Of a stretch of DNA of 64,000 nucleotides, positions 32,345 through 43,954 are shown piece by piece. The stretch spans positions 139,006,747-139,070,746 of the forward strand of contig NC_081412.1 of assembly GCF_030272615.1 (NCBI RefSeq), read 5' to 3'. Origin of the DNA: Cryptomeria japonica (Eukaryota > Streptophyta > Pinopsida > Cupressales > Cupressaceae). Numbering within the stretch: the first letter of the stretch is position 1; each line of letters opens with the position of its first letter. The notes beneath the pieces are model-generated. The model searched no databases. It was given only the letters and a program-made list of their open reading frames with translations, and was not told where the DNA came from. A program made the translations under genes and the position numbers.

Positions 32345-33477
32345 TGTTTGGTATAAGGAGAGAGGGAGGGGGGGGTGTGAGAGAAAAGATGGGTAGGCGA
32401 GAAGATATTTGGGATAGAGATAGAGACAAAGGAGAGGGAGAGATAAAAAGATGAAGGTAGAGTAGAGAGAAAGAGAGATATAAAGGTGGAGAGAGATGGA
32501 GGAATAAAGAGATAGAGATAAAGGGAGGGATGGAAGAAGAAATATGGAGAGATAGAAATAGAGTAAAATAGATATATCTATATACATTTAAGAAGAGAGA
32601 GAGATGGAGAGGGGGAGAGAGGGGGAGAAATAGATAGAGAGAGATTGAGGGAGATGGCAAGATAGGGAGATAGAGAGGTGTAGAGTGAGAGGGGGAGAGT
32701 TAGACAAAGAAAAAGAAATAGATAAATAAAGAGGAATACAGTTAGAAAAATAGATATGGAGAGAGGAAGAGATAGAGACAAATTGGGGGAGGTAGAGGGA
32801 GAGATCGAGAGATAGATGTGGGGATATGGAGGGAGTGAGCGAGGGAGTGATGTTGAGAGATACAGAGATGAGAGAGAAGTAGAATGATTGGTAGGTGAGA
32901 GAGAGGGGGGAGAGAGATAGGGATAGAAGAGGGTGAGATAAGGATAGAAAGGAGAGATAGAGAGATACATATAACTTGGGAAAGCTAGGGTGTGAGAGCT
33001 ACGTATATAGAGAGGGAGATAGGAAGGAGAGATGATGGGGGATAGGGAGAAATGTAGAAAGAGTGAGAAAATAAGAGAGAGAAGATGGAGAGATAGAAAG
33101 AGAGAAAATAAGAGAGAAGAGATTGAGAGATAGAAAGATAAAGATATAGGAAGTGATATATAGAGGAAGTTAGATAGAGGGATATGTATATAAAGGGAGA
33201 GATGTAGTGAATAAGAGAGAGATAATGAGATAATGAGATATAGATAGATAAAGAGGTAGACACAAGAAAATAGAGATAAAGGGGCAAGAGTGAGAGCTAA
33301 AGGAATTGATAGAAATAAGTAATACAGATAAAAGGAGACAAGGCATGAACATATAGATATAGAGATAGGGAAGAAGAAATGGGGTGTTGTGTATGAGACA
33401 GTTAGAGAAATATAGAGTTAAAGATGTGAGGGAGAAATAGGGTATGTGTGTGTGTGTAAGTCGAAAATGTGTGGAAG
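32345..33477. repeat. GA-rich degenerate microsatellite, ~1.1 kb
   Basis: Nearly pure purine with tataga and gagaga words. Minus-strand open frames rich in Ser, Leu and Tyr are compositional. A short (GT)n run lies near 33445-33457. Confidence 0.9.
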
Positions 33478-33545
33478 GTTGTTTAGGAAAATAAATATCT
33501 ATTTTTTGCCTACATTTGTGTTGCACATGAGGTTTATTAGTAGAT
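33478..33545. repeat. Right copy of the direct repeat flanking the GA-rich block
   Basis: Partner of the copy at 32104-32205; see there for the shared words. Confidence 0.6.
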
Positions 33546-34385
33546 AGTGATATAAGAGAAGAGAGAGGTAGAGATGGGTCAGTGCAAGAAGATAAGTCTA
33601 CTTTTTGGCCAAAAAGTGGAAGTGTTTTCTCTAATTTTCAGATTTTGTCTCATTTGAGCTTAAATTTTGAAACACTTAGAGATTGAATCTTGGAAAAAGT
33701 CAATAATATAAAAGATAGCCCTCTGAGTGTACTTTCATAATATGTAATTTATTTTAATACCCACATAATAAAAAATAACTTTTCGAATGGAGTTCTGAAA
33801 ACAATGTTTTAAAAATGTCTGTTTTAGGACCATACCATGCATGTGTACGACCCACACTTTTTGACACAATTAAAATTATTTTTTCAAACCGTTTGTAACA
33901 CACTGAAGATTGATGAGCATATTTTTCTGTATTTTTTTTTTAATTAATTTTTGAATGGCCGTAATTATCTTTTTAAAAATTTGACGTGTACGACCCACAT
34001 AATTTGATGTAAACTTAACATTTTTTATTTTTTTTAAATACAAAAGAATTTTGTGTAGATTGATGACATAATTTTTTTTCCAAAATTCTTTAAAATAAAA
34101 AAGTTATTAAATTAACAAAATTAGTTAATATTTCAAATTTATGGACCCGATTTAGTATAAATTAAATGAAAAATAGTTAAAGTAATCAATTTTTAAATAA
34201 ATTTACATATTTAAAATCTAGACAGTATAATCTAAAATGGGTTTTAATTTCGTATAAAAATTCTCTAATTAGAGGCACGTAAACTATTTATGAAGTTCAT
34301 ATTTGTTTTTTCATTCATGGAGATTTGAATTTGCAAGTCCATGTCTCAGGTGTGGCCATCTCAGACCTATCAGCTAAGTGGCGGG
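33546..34385. other. AT-rich intergenic DNA
   Basis: No gene recognised. Phrases like 'gtgtacgacccaca' recur at about 33842 and 33986, followed each time by 'tttgatg/tttgaca', then by T-rich runs, suggesting a diverged ~145 bp duplication. Confidence 0.45.
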
Positions 34386-34600
34386 TTGTGGAATCAACTT
34401 CCACAAAACGGACCCCCATTTTCAAACAAGGGCACCTTGTGGAAAAAAAAGGAAAAATGTGATTTAGAAACGGGGGCCCGTTTCTTTTTGCTTCGGACCC
34501 CCGTTACCTTTCGGCTCGGGAGCTTGAAGCATAAACGGGCCCCCGTTTTTTGAAAACGGGCCCCTATTTATAAGAGCACGTTTTCCAACGCGCGGACTTC
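34386..34600. repeat. GC-rich patch of reiterated AACGGG(G)CCC palindromes
   Basis: In an otherwise AT-rich setting, 'aacggaccccc', 'aaacgggggcccgtttc', 'ggacccccgttacc', 'aaacgggcccccgtttt' and 'aaaacgggccccta' occur within about 170 bp. Several are self-complementary or complementary to one another. Function unknown. Confidence 0.75.
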
Positions 34601-34639
34601 TATGAATTTGTGACTCATTACCTTGCACTTGCCCAGATA

Positions 34640-34957
34640 TAGGGTTAGAGAGAGATGGAGTGATTCTATGAGAGAGAGATGGAAAAGTAAATGAGAGATA
34701 TAGATAGAGTGACAAAGAGATATAGATATAGAGGATTAGGAAGAGGGAGAGGGAGAGTGATAGAGAGGGAGGGAGGGATGGATAGAGATAGGGTGACATG
34801 TCTAGAGATAGAGGGGGAGAGAGGAAGAGAGTGAGAGAGGGAGAGGGGACAAATAGACAGAGAGATAGAGAGAGGGAGAGGGAGAGATAAAGATAGAGAG
34901 ATATTATGAGGTGGAAAGGGAGAGATAGAGAGGAAGGATAATGAGATATAGAGGGAG

Positions 34958-35049
<92 letters not shown>

Positions 35050-35314
35050 AAATATAGAGAGAGGGAGAGAAATAGAGGGGGAGAGAGAGAGGGGGGGGGG
35101 ACACAAAGATATACAAAGTAAGAGATAGGCAAGTAGAGAGAAGTAAAGATGGAGATATAGATGGAGAGATATCGATATAAGGGAAGATAAAGAGAGAGAT
35201 ACATATATATGGGAAGATAAAGGGAGACATGGTAGATCTAGAGAGATAAATAGGGATATGGGAGGGAGTGGCGGATATAAAGATGAAGAAAGATAGAGAG
35301 GTAAGGAGAGAGTT

Positions 35315-35351
<37 letters not shown>

Positions 35352-35352
35352 T

Positions 35353-35383
<31 letters not shown>

Positions 35384-35832
35384 GAGCAATACAAAGAGAT
35401 AGAAAGGAGAATAGAAAAAGATAAAGTGATCAAGAGAGATAGAGACATAAGGTGATATAGGTGGAGAAAGTTATGGATAGAAAGAGATAGAGGAGTGAGA
35501 GAGAAATAAATATGGGTATATAGAGATGGAGAGAGAGAGATAAGTGGATAGAAAGAGAGAGAAAGTAGTAAGAGGAAGATGGAGAGAAACAAAGAGAGAA
35601 ATATAGAGTATGGGATATGGAGTGAACAAGCAAGATATATATAGAATGTGCAGAGAGCTATAGAGATACGATAGAGGGAGCAAGAGTGCATGAGAGAGAA
35701 GGTGATAGAGACAAGTAATAAAAAGAGAGGTGTAAAGAGAGGGGAAAGATAGAGAGATAGAAAGAGGGATATAGGGAGAGAGAAATAGGGTGAATGTGTG
35801 TATGAGAGAGACATAGAGAGATAGTATTTAAA
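34640..35832. repeat. GA-rich block with (TA)n and (GT)n cores
   Basis: Purine-rich for about 1.2 kb. It contains an uninterrupted (TA)n run at about 34962-35045, a G9 run near 35092-35100 and a (GT)n run at about 35311-35334 that passes into (GA)n. The 382-codon and 246-codon minus-strand frames here are compositional artefacts. Confidence 0.92.
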
Positions 35833-36185
35833 TGAGAAATCAATCTCAGTGATTTATCATAGGGAGAGGAATGTGAGATTTGGAATGCACATAAGCTTTG
35901 TAAATGTTGTGGGGGATATGAAGAATAAAAAATTCTAAAAATAGAAAAGGTAAGTTACAAGAAAAAGGCAAGGTGTAAAGAATGATCATGGTTAATAAGC
36001 ACACAAAAAAGGAGGAAAAAAACAAACGAAAAGAAAGGGGTAGTGTAATTTAAAAAAGAAAGAAAAAAAATGAATGAAGATAAGAAAGATGCAAGAACGC
36101 AAATAATTGAGTAATTTTGTTTTTAATAAATGTATTACTTTAATTGTGAAGGAAATGTTTGAATAATAGAGAATAATAATTACCT
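35833..36185. other. AT/purine-rich spacer before the SEO-like fragment
   Basis: No gene recognised; runs of A and 'gaaaga' words. The homology of the following fragment begins at about 36190. Confidence 0.4.
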
Positions 36186-36189
36186 GGGT

Positions 36190-36960
36190 AAAGGTTGCCG
36201 CTTTATAAGGAAAATTGATATTTCTGCTCATCACATATTTTGAGGAAACCCAGGAAGAGTGTACCTCAGTCATGAAAGAAATGTATCTAAAGATGCAAGA
36301 CAAGCATAATTATGTCGCCGAACTTGTTTGGGTTCCAGTAATCCATCGTCAGTCTAACACAACATGAGAGGAGTTTGAGAGAGTGGTTGCCAATGCTCCT
36401 TGGCCAGTGGTACCAAATCCATGGTCGGTAAATGAGGGTCGAATAAGGTCTTTTGTTGATAAGTTATTGACAAAAATACCATGTGTTTGTGTGGTGGACG
36501 AGAAGGGGAGTATTTCAAACAAAGATGCAATTCTGATGATAGAGAGGTGGGGGTGGAGGTGGAGGTCTACCCATTCTCTCAAGCTCATGAAGAAGAAATG
36601 AGGAAGGCCGAGTGAGAGCGATTCAAAGTCAATTCTTTATCCACTCTATAATTCATCTTTCAAAATATGGAGTTTCTCTCAAACAAGGTTAGTTTGAAAC
36701 AAATCTATACCTTTCTCTTAATTATGCACTTTAAATCTCAGAATTTACGTATAGTTAATGACAAAATGATTGAAATTTGAGTTGTGGTGTGATAGGAAAA
36801 GGAGATGATGGATCATAGAGCAATGATGTTGTTCTGTGTGGGTTCACCTGAGAAGATGATGGCACTCGCCCCTCACTTGAATTCTACTTTGACAATGTGT
36901 TACAGACTAGAGGAGTCAATTGCGGGCCGTCAAAAGTTTCGTGGCAAGAAGGAGCTCTAA
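36190..36960 (+). pseudogene. Sieve-element-occlusion (SEO)-like fragment, thioredoxin-fold part
   Basis: Conceptual reading gives GKLIFLLITYFEETQEE, MYLKMQDKHNYVAELVWVPV, then FERVVANAPWPVVPNPWSVN, VCVVDEKGSISNKDAILMIE RWG and PFSQAHEEEM. The order LLI / Y..VWVPV / MPW-like / V.D..G....DAI.MI..WG / PF....EEE matches the thioredoxin-like C-terminal domain of SEO (P-protein) family proteins, known as phloem structural proteins. There are in-frame stops near 36203, 36362 and 36650, and the frame shifts at a GGTGGAGGTGGAGG stretch near 36547-36565. A donor-like AAG/GTTAGT occurs at about 36688, and a possible last exon (EMMDHRAMMLFCVGSPEK) at about 36799-36960. Nucleoredoxin-like origin is an alternative. 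It cannot encode a full protein. Confidence 0.6.
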
Positions 36961-36964
36961 TTTA

Positions 36965-37080
36965 TGTCCAAAAACCATCTCCTTTTTGACCAAAAACCAC
37001 CGACAAAAATGAATGACGATGATCATTTACATCGTCTTGCACGTTTTTGTGTAACTCTACATCGTTAATTCTTCAAGTTA
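36965..37080. other. Short unassigned spacer
   Basis: Nothing recognised between the SEO-like fragment and the beginning of LTR-like sequence. Confidence 0.3.
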
Positions 37081-38441
37081 GGCAATTTTCTCACATAGGG
37101 TATGCCTTCAGTGTAATAAATTAAAGACTAAAAGCTAAATTAAAAAGGAAATTTCTATTATTATTATTTATTAAATGAAAAAAAAAATATATTTTTTAAA
37201 TCTAGATTTTAAAAAAACTTCTAATTTAAAAAATTATGTTTTTAAATCTAGATTTAAAAGAAACTTCTATTTTTTTAGATGTAAATCATTTTATATTCTA
37301 AAATAACATTTTGTATACACATAAAATTGGCTATGAGCGATTAAATAAATATTTTATATTTATTTAATAATAATTCTTCTATTAAATAATTAATTTGAAA
37401 AGATTAATTTATTTAATTCATTTCGTGTCTTTCAATTAATTAATAATTTATTAATTAATTCATCTATCCTATTCCAACAGTTAATTAAATATTTAATATT
37501 TAATTATCTCCTTCAATCAATTAAATATCTAATATTTAACAGTTATTCTCCTATCCTATAGTCTCAAATATTAAATAATTTCTTAAATTATTTAATCTTT
37601 CTTATCCAACTCACCCTCCATCTCCACTTCATCTTCCCCTTTGCCAACTCATCAATCATGTGGCTAAGGAAATTAATATTTCTTAAATATTAATTCATCA
37701 TTTATTTTCAACCTCCAAAATCAATGAATACTGTGTACGTACACATATTTCATAACCATCTTCTATATTCTCTCCAACATCCCCTACATCTTAGGAAGGA
37801 CTTGAGTCCACTTGTCCTCTCATGCCTAAATTTTTGTCAACCATCCCTAGATTCCCTCAGTCAGCAACCCAGTCAAGGTGAGATGAGTGACACTTGTCTT
37901 CTCCTTCCCCCTTTCTCTCAACCTTCACCTTTCCTCATAGCCATCCAAATATGTAGATCTGATCATGATCGTTGATCTAAGCCACATCATCTCATTCTCT
38001 CAAGGTCTATAATCAAGAGCTTTAGTTGAGAGAGAGTTAGACTTCAAGTGCATTTTCAAACAAATCATTTGTAAAACTTATGCATCTGTGAGTTTTAATC
38101 TTGAAGCAAATAGCATAATCATTTAACATAATCATTTTAGCATAATCAGGTAGTATTGCATATCATAGTATCAGTTAACTATCAGTTATCAGTCTATTCT
38201 TCATATGTCATCTTGGAAGCTATCAGTGCATTGTTTGAGAGCACACCATCTGCAACCAGGAACAGTGGAGTTAGGACACAATGAGACATAAATCATGAAG
38301 ATAATAATAGCATTTTTATTTCATATATATTTCATGTAGTTTCATTGGTTGAGTTTGGATTTCCTGTAGCATTTCCATTGGTATTTTGTGAAACTAACTT
38401 GTTGCAGGTAGCATTCTGAGGATGAAATTCAAGTCGACACA
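37080..38441 (+). repeat. 5' LTR of element A (left end approximate)
   Basis: The right end is set by CACA at 38438-38441, followed by TTC and a primer site TGGAGCCCACCGTGGGG (38445-38461), one mismatch from the sequence complementary to a plant lysine tRNA 3' end (from memory). The 5' part is rich in 'ttaattaa/atttaatatt' words, as is the LTR of element D. I could not fix the left TG. Confidence 0.6.
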
Positions 38442-38549
38442 TTCTGGAGCCCACCGTGGGGCTCATGGACCTTACATATACCTTTAAAAATCTTGCAAAA
38501 GAAAAATTAATGCATTTGTAATGTAGATTCATGCATGTGTGAATTCTGA

Positions 38550-38855
38550 CAGCGCTTTTGCTCGATAGGTTAGCACATTTGCATCTTAAGTTAACACATT
38601 TGCATCTTAGGTTAACGCATTTACATCTTAGGTTAACGCATATGTCATTCAGGTTAGCGCTTTTGTCTGAAAATCTGCGCATTTGCATTACAAGTTAACG
38701 CTTTTGTCCTCTAGGTTAGCGCATTTATTGAAGAAATCACGCTTTTGAGTCTACAGAGCAGCGCTTTTGTAGTGCAGGTTAGCACTTTTCTCTGCAGATT
38801 AGTGCTTTTGAGGTGAAAGATAACGCATATGTTAGAATAGCACTTTTGTTTGCAA
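38550..38855 (+). repeat. Leader motif array of element A, ~15 copies of (T)TAGCGC(T/A)TTTG
   Basis: A short word of the form ttaacgcatttg / ttagcgcttttgt recurs about fifteen times with 15-25 bp spacing, with sequence between copies varying. It lies about 110 bp downstream of the primer site. A matching array occupies the same place in element D (62700-62995). This is not a perfect tandem repeat; the word is conserved more than the spacing. Confidence 0.85.
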
Positions 38856-38879
38856 CTAACAAAATTTTCTTGCAAGTTC

Positions 38880-40695
38880 GAATGTCCAAGAAATTAAATT
38901 TTTCGAACAACTAACATGCATATGCAGGATGGTGTTTAAAGTAAAATTTATGCATTTCTTCACCTAGTTAATTAAAAGCCTTATTTTGGGAAGTAATATA
39001 TCACGTCTTGCTCGTTTAGTCTAACTAAGAGGATAAATTGACAACATGCAACTTGCATTTTTAGTAACTTCTCTAAAATAGTTGCACGTAGACTTTTAAA
39101 AAGGCTAAAATAAACACCATGCTTATTGGAGCAACATCTCCAAATAGAGGATAGATCACATTGCTATGGAAAGTTAAAAAGAACATTTATATTTTGTCTC
39201 AAAAGTGGTAGGTATATGTTCTCCCCTTAATTGGGTGATCAAAAAGCCAAACCCACTCTTTTATGCTTTCTTTACTTTCAAGCAATTAAATCCTTTAGAG
39301 GGCCTGCCTTCCCGAGCTGCCTTGAGGGGGGAAGTGAGAGGGGAATGACCTAAAGTGGAAATGGGTTAATGCCAAGTCCTTCCAATCCACTCTAAATAAA
39401 TCGTGTTTGTGACGAAAGTCCCAAGCAACATGTGTTGATAAGTTCATACCGACACTATGTTTCCCCATAAACCCCATGGAAGGTAACCTCTATAGGTTGG
39501 GAACCTACTATATTTACAGAACTGAAAGTGCAGCATGTATGGCCACATGACCGAAAGCCTTTACTAAAAACCACTTGTACTAGTTGCCAAAATCCTTCTA
39601 GTTGTTGGCGCAAGAGGTCGGACCTCTGAAGCCGCTCACACACAAACGGTTCTTAGTAGAGATATAAAGTTTGCCATGGGGAGTTTTCATGGAAACTGAT
39701 GCTTGGCTTCCCTGGAGAAGTGAGTGTCAAGGGCGGAGCCAATGGGGTCAAGCATCTAAATATCCTCTTTGAATAGCGTAGCTTCGGGGGAAACCCCATG
39801 TGAGATTCAACAACTATTGTCTCAGCCTGCCATAAAATTTTTACTTACTTGTGCATTTTGTTTATTAAACATTGTGTCTTTTATGTTTGTAAAATGTTCC
39901 AAATGGTAAAAAAATTGAAGAAAATTATCATCTACGAATGAGCAAAAATCCAACAAATTGCTGGAAAGATTCATCAAAAGGGTAATACAAAAAGCTTTCC
40001 AACATTTCAAACACCAGATCAAACTAAAGTATCAAAACATCAGTATCGAAATAATTCTTGAAGTAGATTTGTCTCTAAACCATCATGTATTTTCAAACTA
40101 GCTCAACAACTGGGTCACTAATCCAATAGGTTATTCCCAAGAGGTTTCTATAAGCATAAACATTCAGCAAGCTATTGATTCAAACATCTTAAGTGCAAAA
40201 AAATCAACATCATTATCAAGTCTCTCATCAGGATAATCAAATCCTCTATCACGAAGCTTGATCAATCTATAATAGGTTCATAATCTTGGATATATCTTTC
40301 CTACTTTGAACCTAGGTTATATCCAAATTAGAATCACACCAACATTGGAATCAAACAAACTTGTAAATTGTCAAATGTTTATATGACTTTTAAGTATCAC
40401 CTTAAGAAAAGAAAACCCAGTTATAAAGCTACTCAGAAAAGAATAAGATTCTTGTATATCAATCGCAAGATCTTATTAAAACATAGGACATTCCTACACT
40501 GTTTTCGTCACTACTTACGTGGTTGCGGTACAGAGTTTGACGAAGAAATTTTACAAGGGTTTTCTTTTCAACAAAGAAACGCTTTATCACAACAAACAAA
40601 CAATAGCTATAAAATCAACAAAGCATATCTACCTAAACCACTAATCACATATTGACTTTGTCCTTTGGAAATTTCAAAAATCTTGAAATAATCAC
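38880..40695 (+). other. Long non-coding leader of element A
   Basis: About 1.8 kb between the motif array and the gag start with no convincing ORF. It holds a perfect hairpin TTGGAG-CAACAT-CTCCAA at 39126-39143 that is identical in element D. The 95-codon frame at 40368-40655 is basic and not recognised; it may be chance. Confidence 0.6.
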
Positions 40696-41576
40696 ATGCC
40701 AGTTTGGACTAGAGCTCAATACGAACAACTGAGAAAACAACAAATGGAGGAAGAAGATAATCCTACATTCCAAACTGTTGGGTTTACCGTTGTTGACAAA
40801 GAAGCAGTCAATAGCACCATTAGAGACCTTGAGAAAGATTTCAAATTTGATAGGCTAATGGAAAAATTGTTGGCAAAGAAAAAAGAGAAATATCTCTTGA
40901 TGTTGGTAAAATCTGGAGCTAAACTACCACAAGACTTTAACATAGAAAGCTTGAAACAAGATGTGGAGGCAAGTAACACCCAAAACATAGATGACCCAAA
41001 CAATGACGATTTGAATAAAGAAAGTCATGAAGAAACAAGGAAAGAAAGGGATGAAACAAGAAAAGAGCATAGTGATAAAAGAACTCACGAAGAAACAAGG
41101 AGAAACTTTGTGGATAATCCATTATTAAACCTTACTCAACAAATGCAAACTCTACAACAATAGATACAATACATGAAAAATGGAACAAGCTCCAAGAAGT
41201 ATTCATTAGAAGATATATGTCCATATCCTTTCGATAAGAATTTGAATATGCTACCATTTCCACAACATTGCGAGATTCCTAAATATGACAAATACGATGG
41301 AAAATTCGATCCTCGAGATCACATTAGGGAGTTTTGTACTATGAGCATGGAATTTGCTCACGATTTCCTAGAAGTTTAAATGGATAATCAATGGAGTGGT
41401 TTTCAAGGTTACCATTCGGAATCAATTCTTTTGAAGAACTTGTGAATAGATTTATTTCACAATAATCCTACAATATAAGGAATGAGATAACAATGTTGGA
41501 TCTATGCAATGTTAAACAAAAGAATGGCAAATATTTTATGATCTTCTTACAACGATGGAAACACATGTTTAATAGG
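40696..41576 (+). pseudogene. Element A gag, part before the element B insertion
   Basis: Starts MPVWTRAQYEQLRKQQ, with a highly charged KESHEETRKERDETRKE-type linker, and continues with the conserved gag block ICPYPFDKNLNMLPFPQHCE, then FLQRWKHMFNR at the junction. Broken. It is cut by element B within gag; the target duplication ATAGG occupies 41572-41576. Confidence 0.85.
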
Positions 41577-42772
41577 TGTAGCGTCCTAAAATTGTGACAC
41601 TTGCAATTTCGATTGCATTTCGGTCTTCACGATGGCGACGCAACACACAACCTGAATGGAGACCCCAAAACTTGCTCACGACACTGAAAACTGCATTTTT
41701 CAAGCACCATTGCCCTGAACCTCCTTGCACCCCGCTGTCCCGGAGGTGGGACCAGAGCGCCCAGCGCCCTGGTCCCTGGGTCCTATTTTGGGCCCGGTTT
41801 CCTAAGTGATACCGGGTCTTTTTGATTGCAATTTGGAAATATACTTCCCTGGTCGGCCTAAGGTCGGGAAAATCAGTCTATCAACCCTAATTGACAAGTA
41901 TATAAACTACATTTTCCTCTTTCATTCGATATGATGGAAAAAGGGGTGGAAACTATACTCAAGCATTCAAGCATTCAAGCATTCAAGCAATTGATCATTC
42001 CAAGTCTCCATTCAAGGCTAAGTGTTGCATTCAAGTCAAGGATTCAACCATTGAAGAGGAGATCACTTATTACATGCTACATACTACAACATACAACATC
42101 TAAACCTTCGCACATAAGGATACAAACATCCTTAGAACAAGGTATTAGTACTTGTTTTACATTACAGTCATTTACATTTACAGCACTTGCTCATTTCTTG
42201 GTTAATTCCAAAATCGGGGTTTGACCTAAAGGCAAACCCCTAATCCCTAACCCCCCAATCGTCTTCGCTTTTCTATGTGTAGGTTGCAGGTACGCGGTTG
42301 AGATTGAAGATCTGGAATCCTTGTACAGAGATGAACCGATCCCACTTCGTTTCGCAGATTTTTCGGAGGACCGTGGCGCCGGGCGCCATCGTCCTGACAA
42401 CTTTTTCTCAAATTTACAGGACAGCGCCGTATCGACATTCTACTACTAATTCCAGGTCCGCAGCTTCATCCTATAACCCGAACTCAGTTTATAAGCAAAT
42501 CTTTATGACTTTCTATGCATGCTTAGCTTAATTTCCTTAATCAACATTCTTTACAAAAGAGGATAGCCTTGCTTTCCTAACCCTTGAAATTCATTTAGCA
42601 TCCAACCTTACATTGTGTGGGATTGGATCTTATGAGTTTCAACCCCTCTTTTGAATGTAAAGTCTTCCCCCTAAGTGAAAACCCATCGAATCCTAGCGAA
42701 CCTCCCTTCTCTCTCCTCAGAGTTAGAAGAGGGGAGACCAACTAGGGTTCGACCGCGATTTTCCGCTTTACA
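41577..42772 (+). repeat. 5' LTR of element B
   Basis: 1196 bp. A TATATAAA box at 41899-41906 is a likely promoter core. A 9-10 bp word 'attcaagc' recurs four times at about 41960-41993. Contains GC-rich 'gcgcccagcgccctggtcc' near 41757-41776, one copy here and two in the 3' LTR. Confidence 0.93.
41899..41906 (+). promoter_or_regulatory. TATA box of element B 5' LTR
   Basis: TATATAAA within the LTR, about 320 bp from its start, in the position expected for the U3/R border. The same box is at 48504-48511 in the 3' LTR. Start site not determined. Confidence 0.55.
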
Positions 42773-43954
42773 TTTTGGTGAACCCGACGTGAACATCCTT
42801 TCTGATTATTCATGATTAGATCTGAAAATTGATTCCTTGATTACATTTCCATGTTTGATCTTTTGCAAAATTTTAGAGGTGATTGCATAAAAACCCTAAA
42901 TTTTCTTTTTTGAACATTGAACTTGCGAAATGTTTAATTATTAATGCTTGCTTCAGATCTGCTTTTCTATTATAAATTATCAATTCATATCTGTACTTTA
43001 ATTTTGAAAATTAAGTGGTTAAATGTCAAAACCCTAATTTTTGAAACCCTCTTAATTCAACCTTTATCTGACAATTTGACCGATCAAAACATCTCCAAAT
43101 CAGCTGTAACTTTGGATTCTGCAATAAAATCACAATATCTTGCATCCCTGAAAATTTGGAAAAAAGTTGCGAGGATCGTGTTGCACTCCGAGCGCCATCG
43201 TCCCCGACATTTTTTTCAAAATTTCGGGAGCGAGATCTTGCTGTATTTTCCTGCTAAAATCCAGAATTTTGGCTGATTTTGTCAATTATAACACTTTCAA
43301 AATTACAGTCAAAGTTGGTCTTGTGATTGCTTGGTTTAAGGCTCCTAATCATTCAAAAATTGTTGAAATTGAAATTTTGTGTCAAAATTGTGTTCTTACT
43401 GTCCTAAATCTGAAAACTGTGTTTGCATTCATTCAAAATTTCAGTGCTTTATTCAAATTCTTGCATTTTGTGACTTTTGAAATTAAGTGCCTAATTACAA
43501 CAACTTCGATTTCCGCTTTCAAAATTGAATTTTGCGTGAAATTGAGTCAATTTTTAAATTTCAAAACTTGCACTGCTTTTGACATTCCCTCTAAAATCAT
43601 AAAATTCAAAATTTCAGTTTCCCTCTCTTTTTCAAAATTCAAAATTTTGCATTTTTCGACAATCTTGATAGGGTTCAATTTTGAGATTGCAACTTTAATT
43701 TGGCCTATTTACAGATCGTAAAATCCCTCAATTTTTTCAGATTAGCTCTAAAATCATCATACCTTTCATCCCTGCAAATTTCGAAAAAAGTTGCAAGGAC
43801 CGTGTTGCACTCCGAGCGCCACGGTCCCGGACATTTTTTCTGAAATTTCGGGAGACTGTTGTGATTGCATTTAACAGCTTAAATCTGGGAGATTGGCTGT
43901 TTTTACTGAAAATTGCTACCTCTAAATTCAAAATCTTTTCTCTCTCTCTAGTGC

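Noticed and set aside
32270-33526. Several 100-130 codon minus-strand frames
   Set aside because: Reverse complement of GA-rich simple sequence; no domain, biased composition.
34464-35843. Minus-strand frames of 382, 246 and 161 codons
   Set aside because: They span the (TA)n, (GT)n and GA-rich block and read as Ser/Leu/Tyr/Ile repeats; not proteins.
43167-43721. 184-codon frame upstream of the element B ORF
   Set aside because: It sits in the leader of element B, is Phe/Lys/Ile-rich, has no domain and precedes the real ORF; probably chance.
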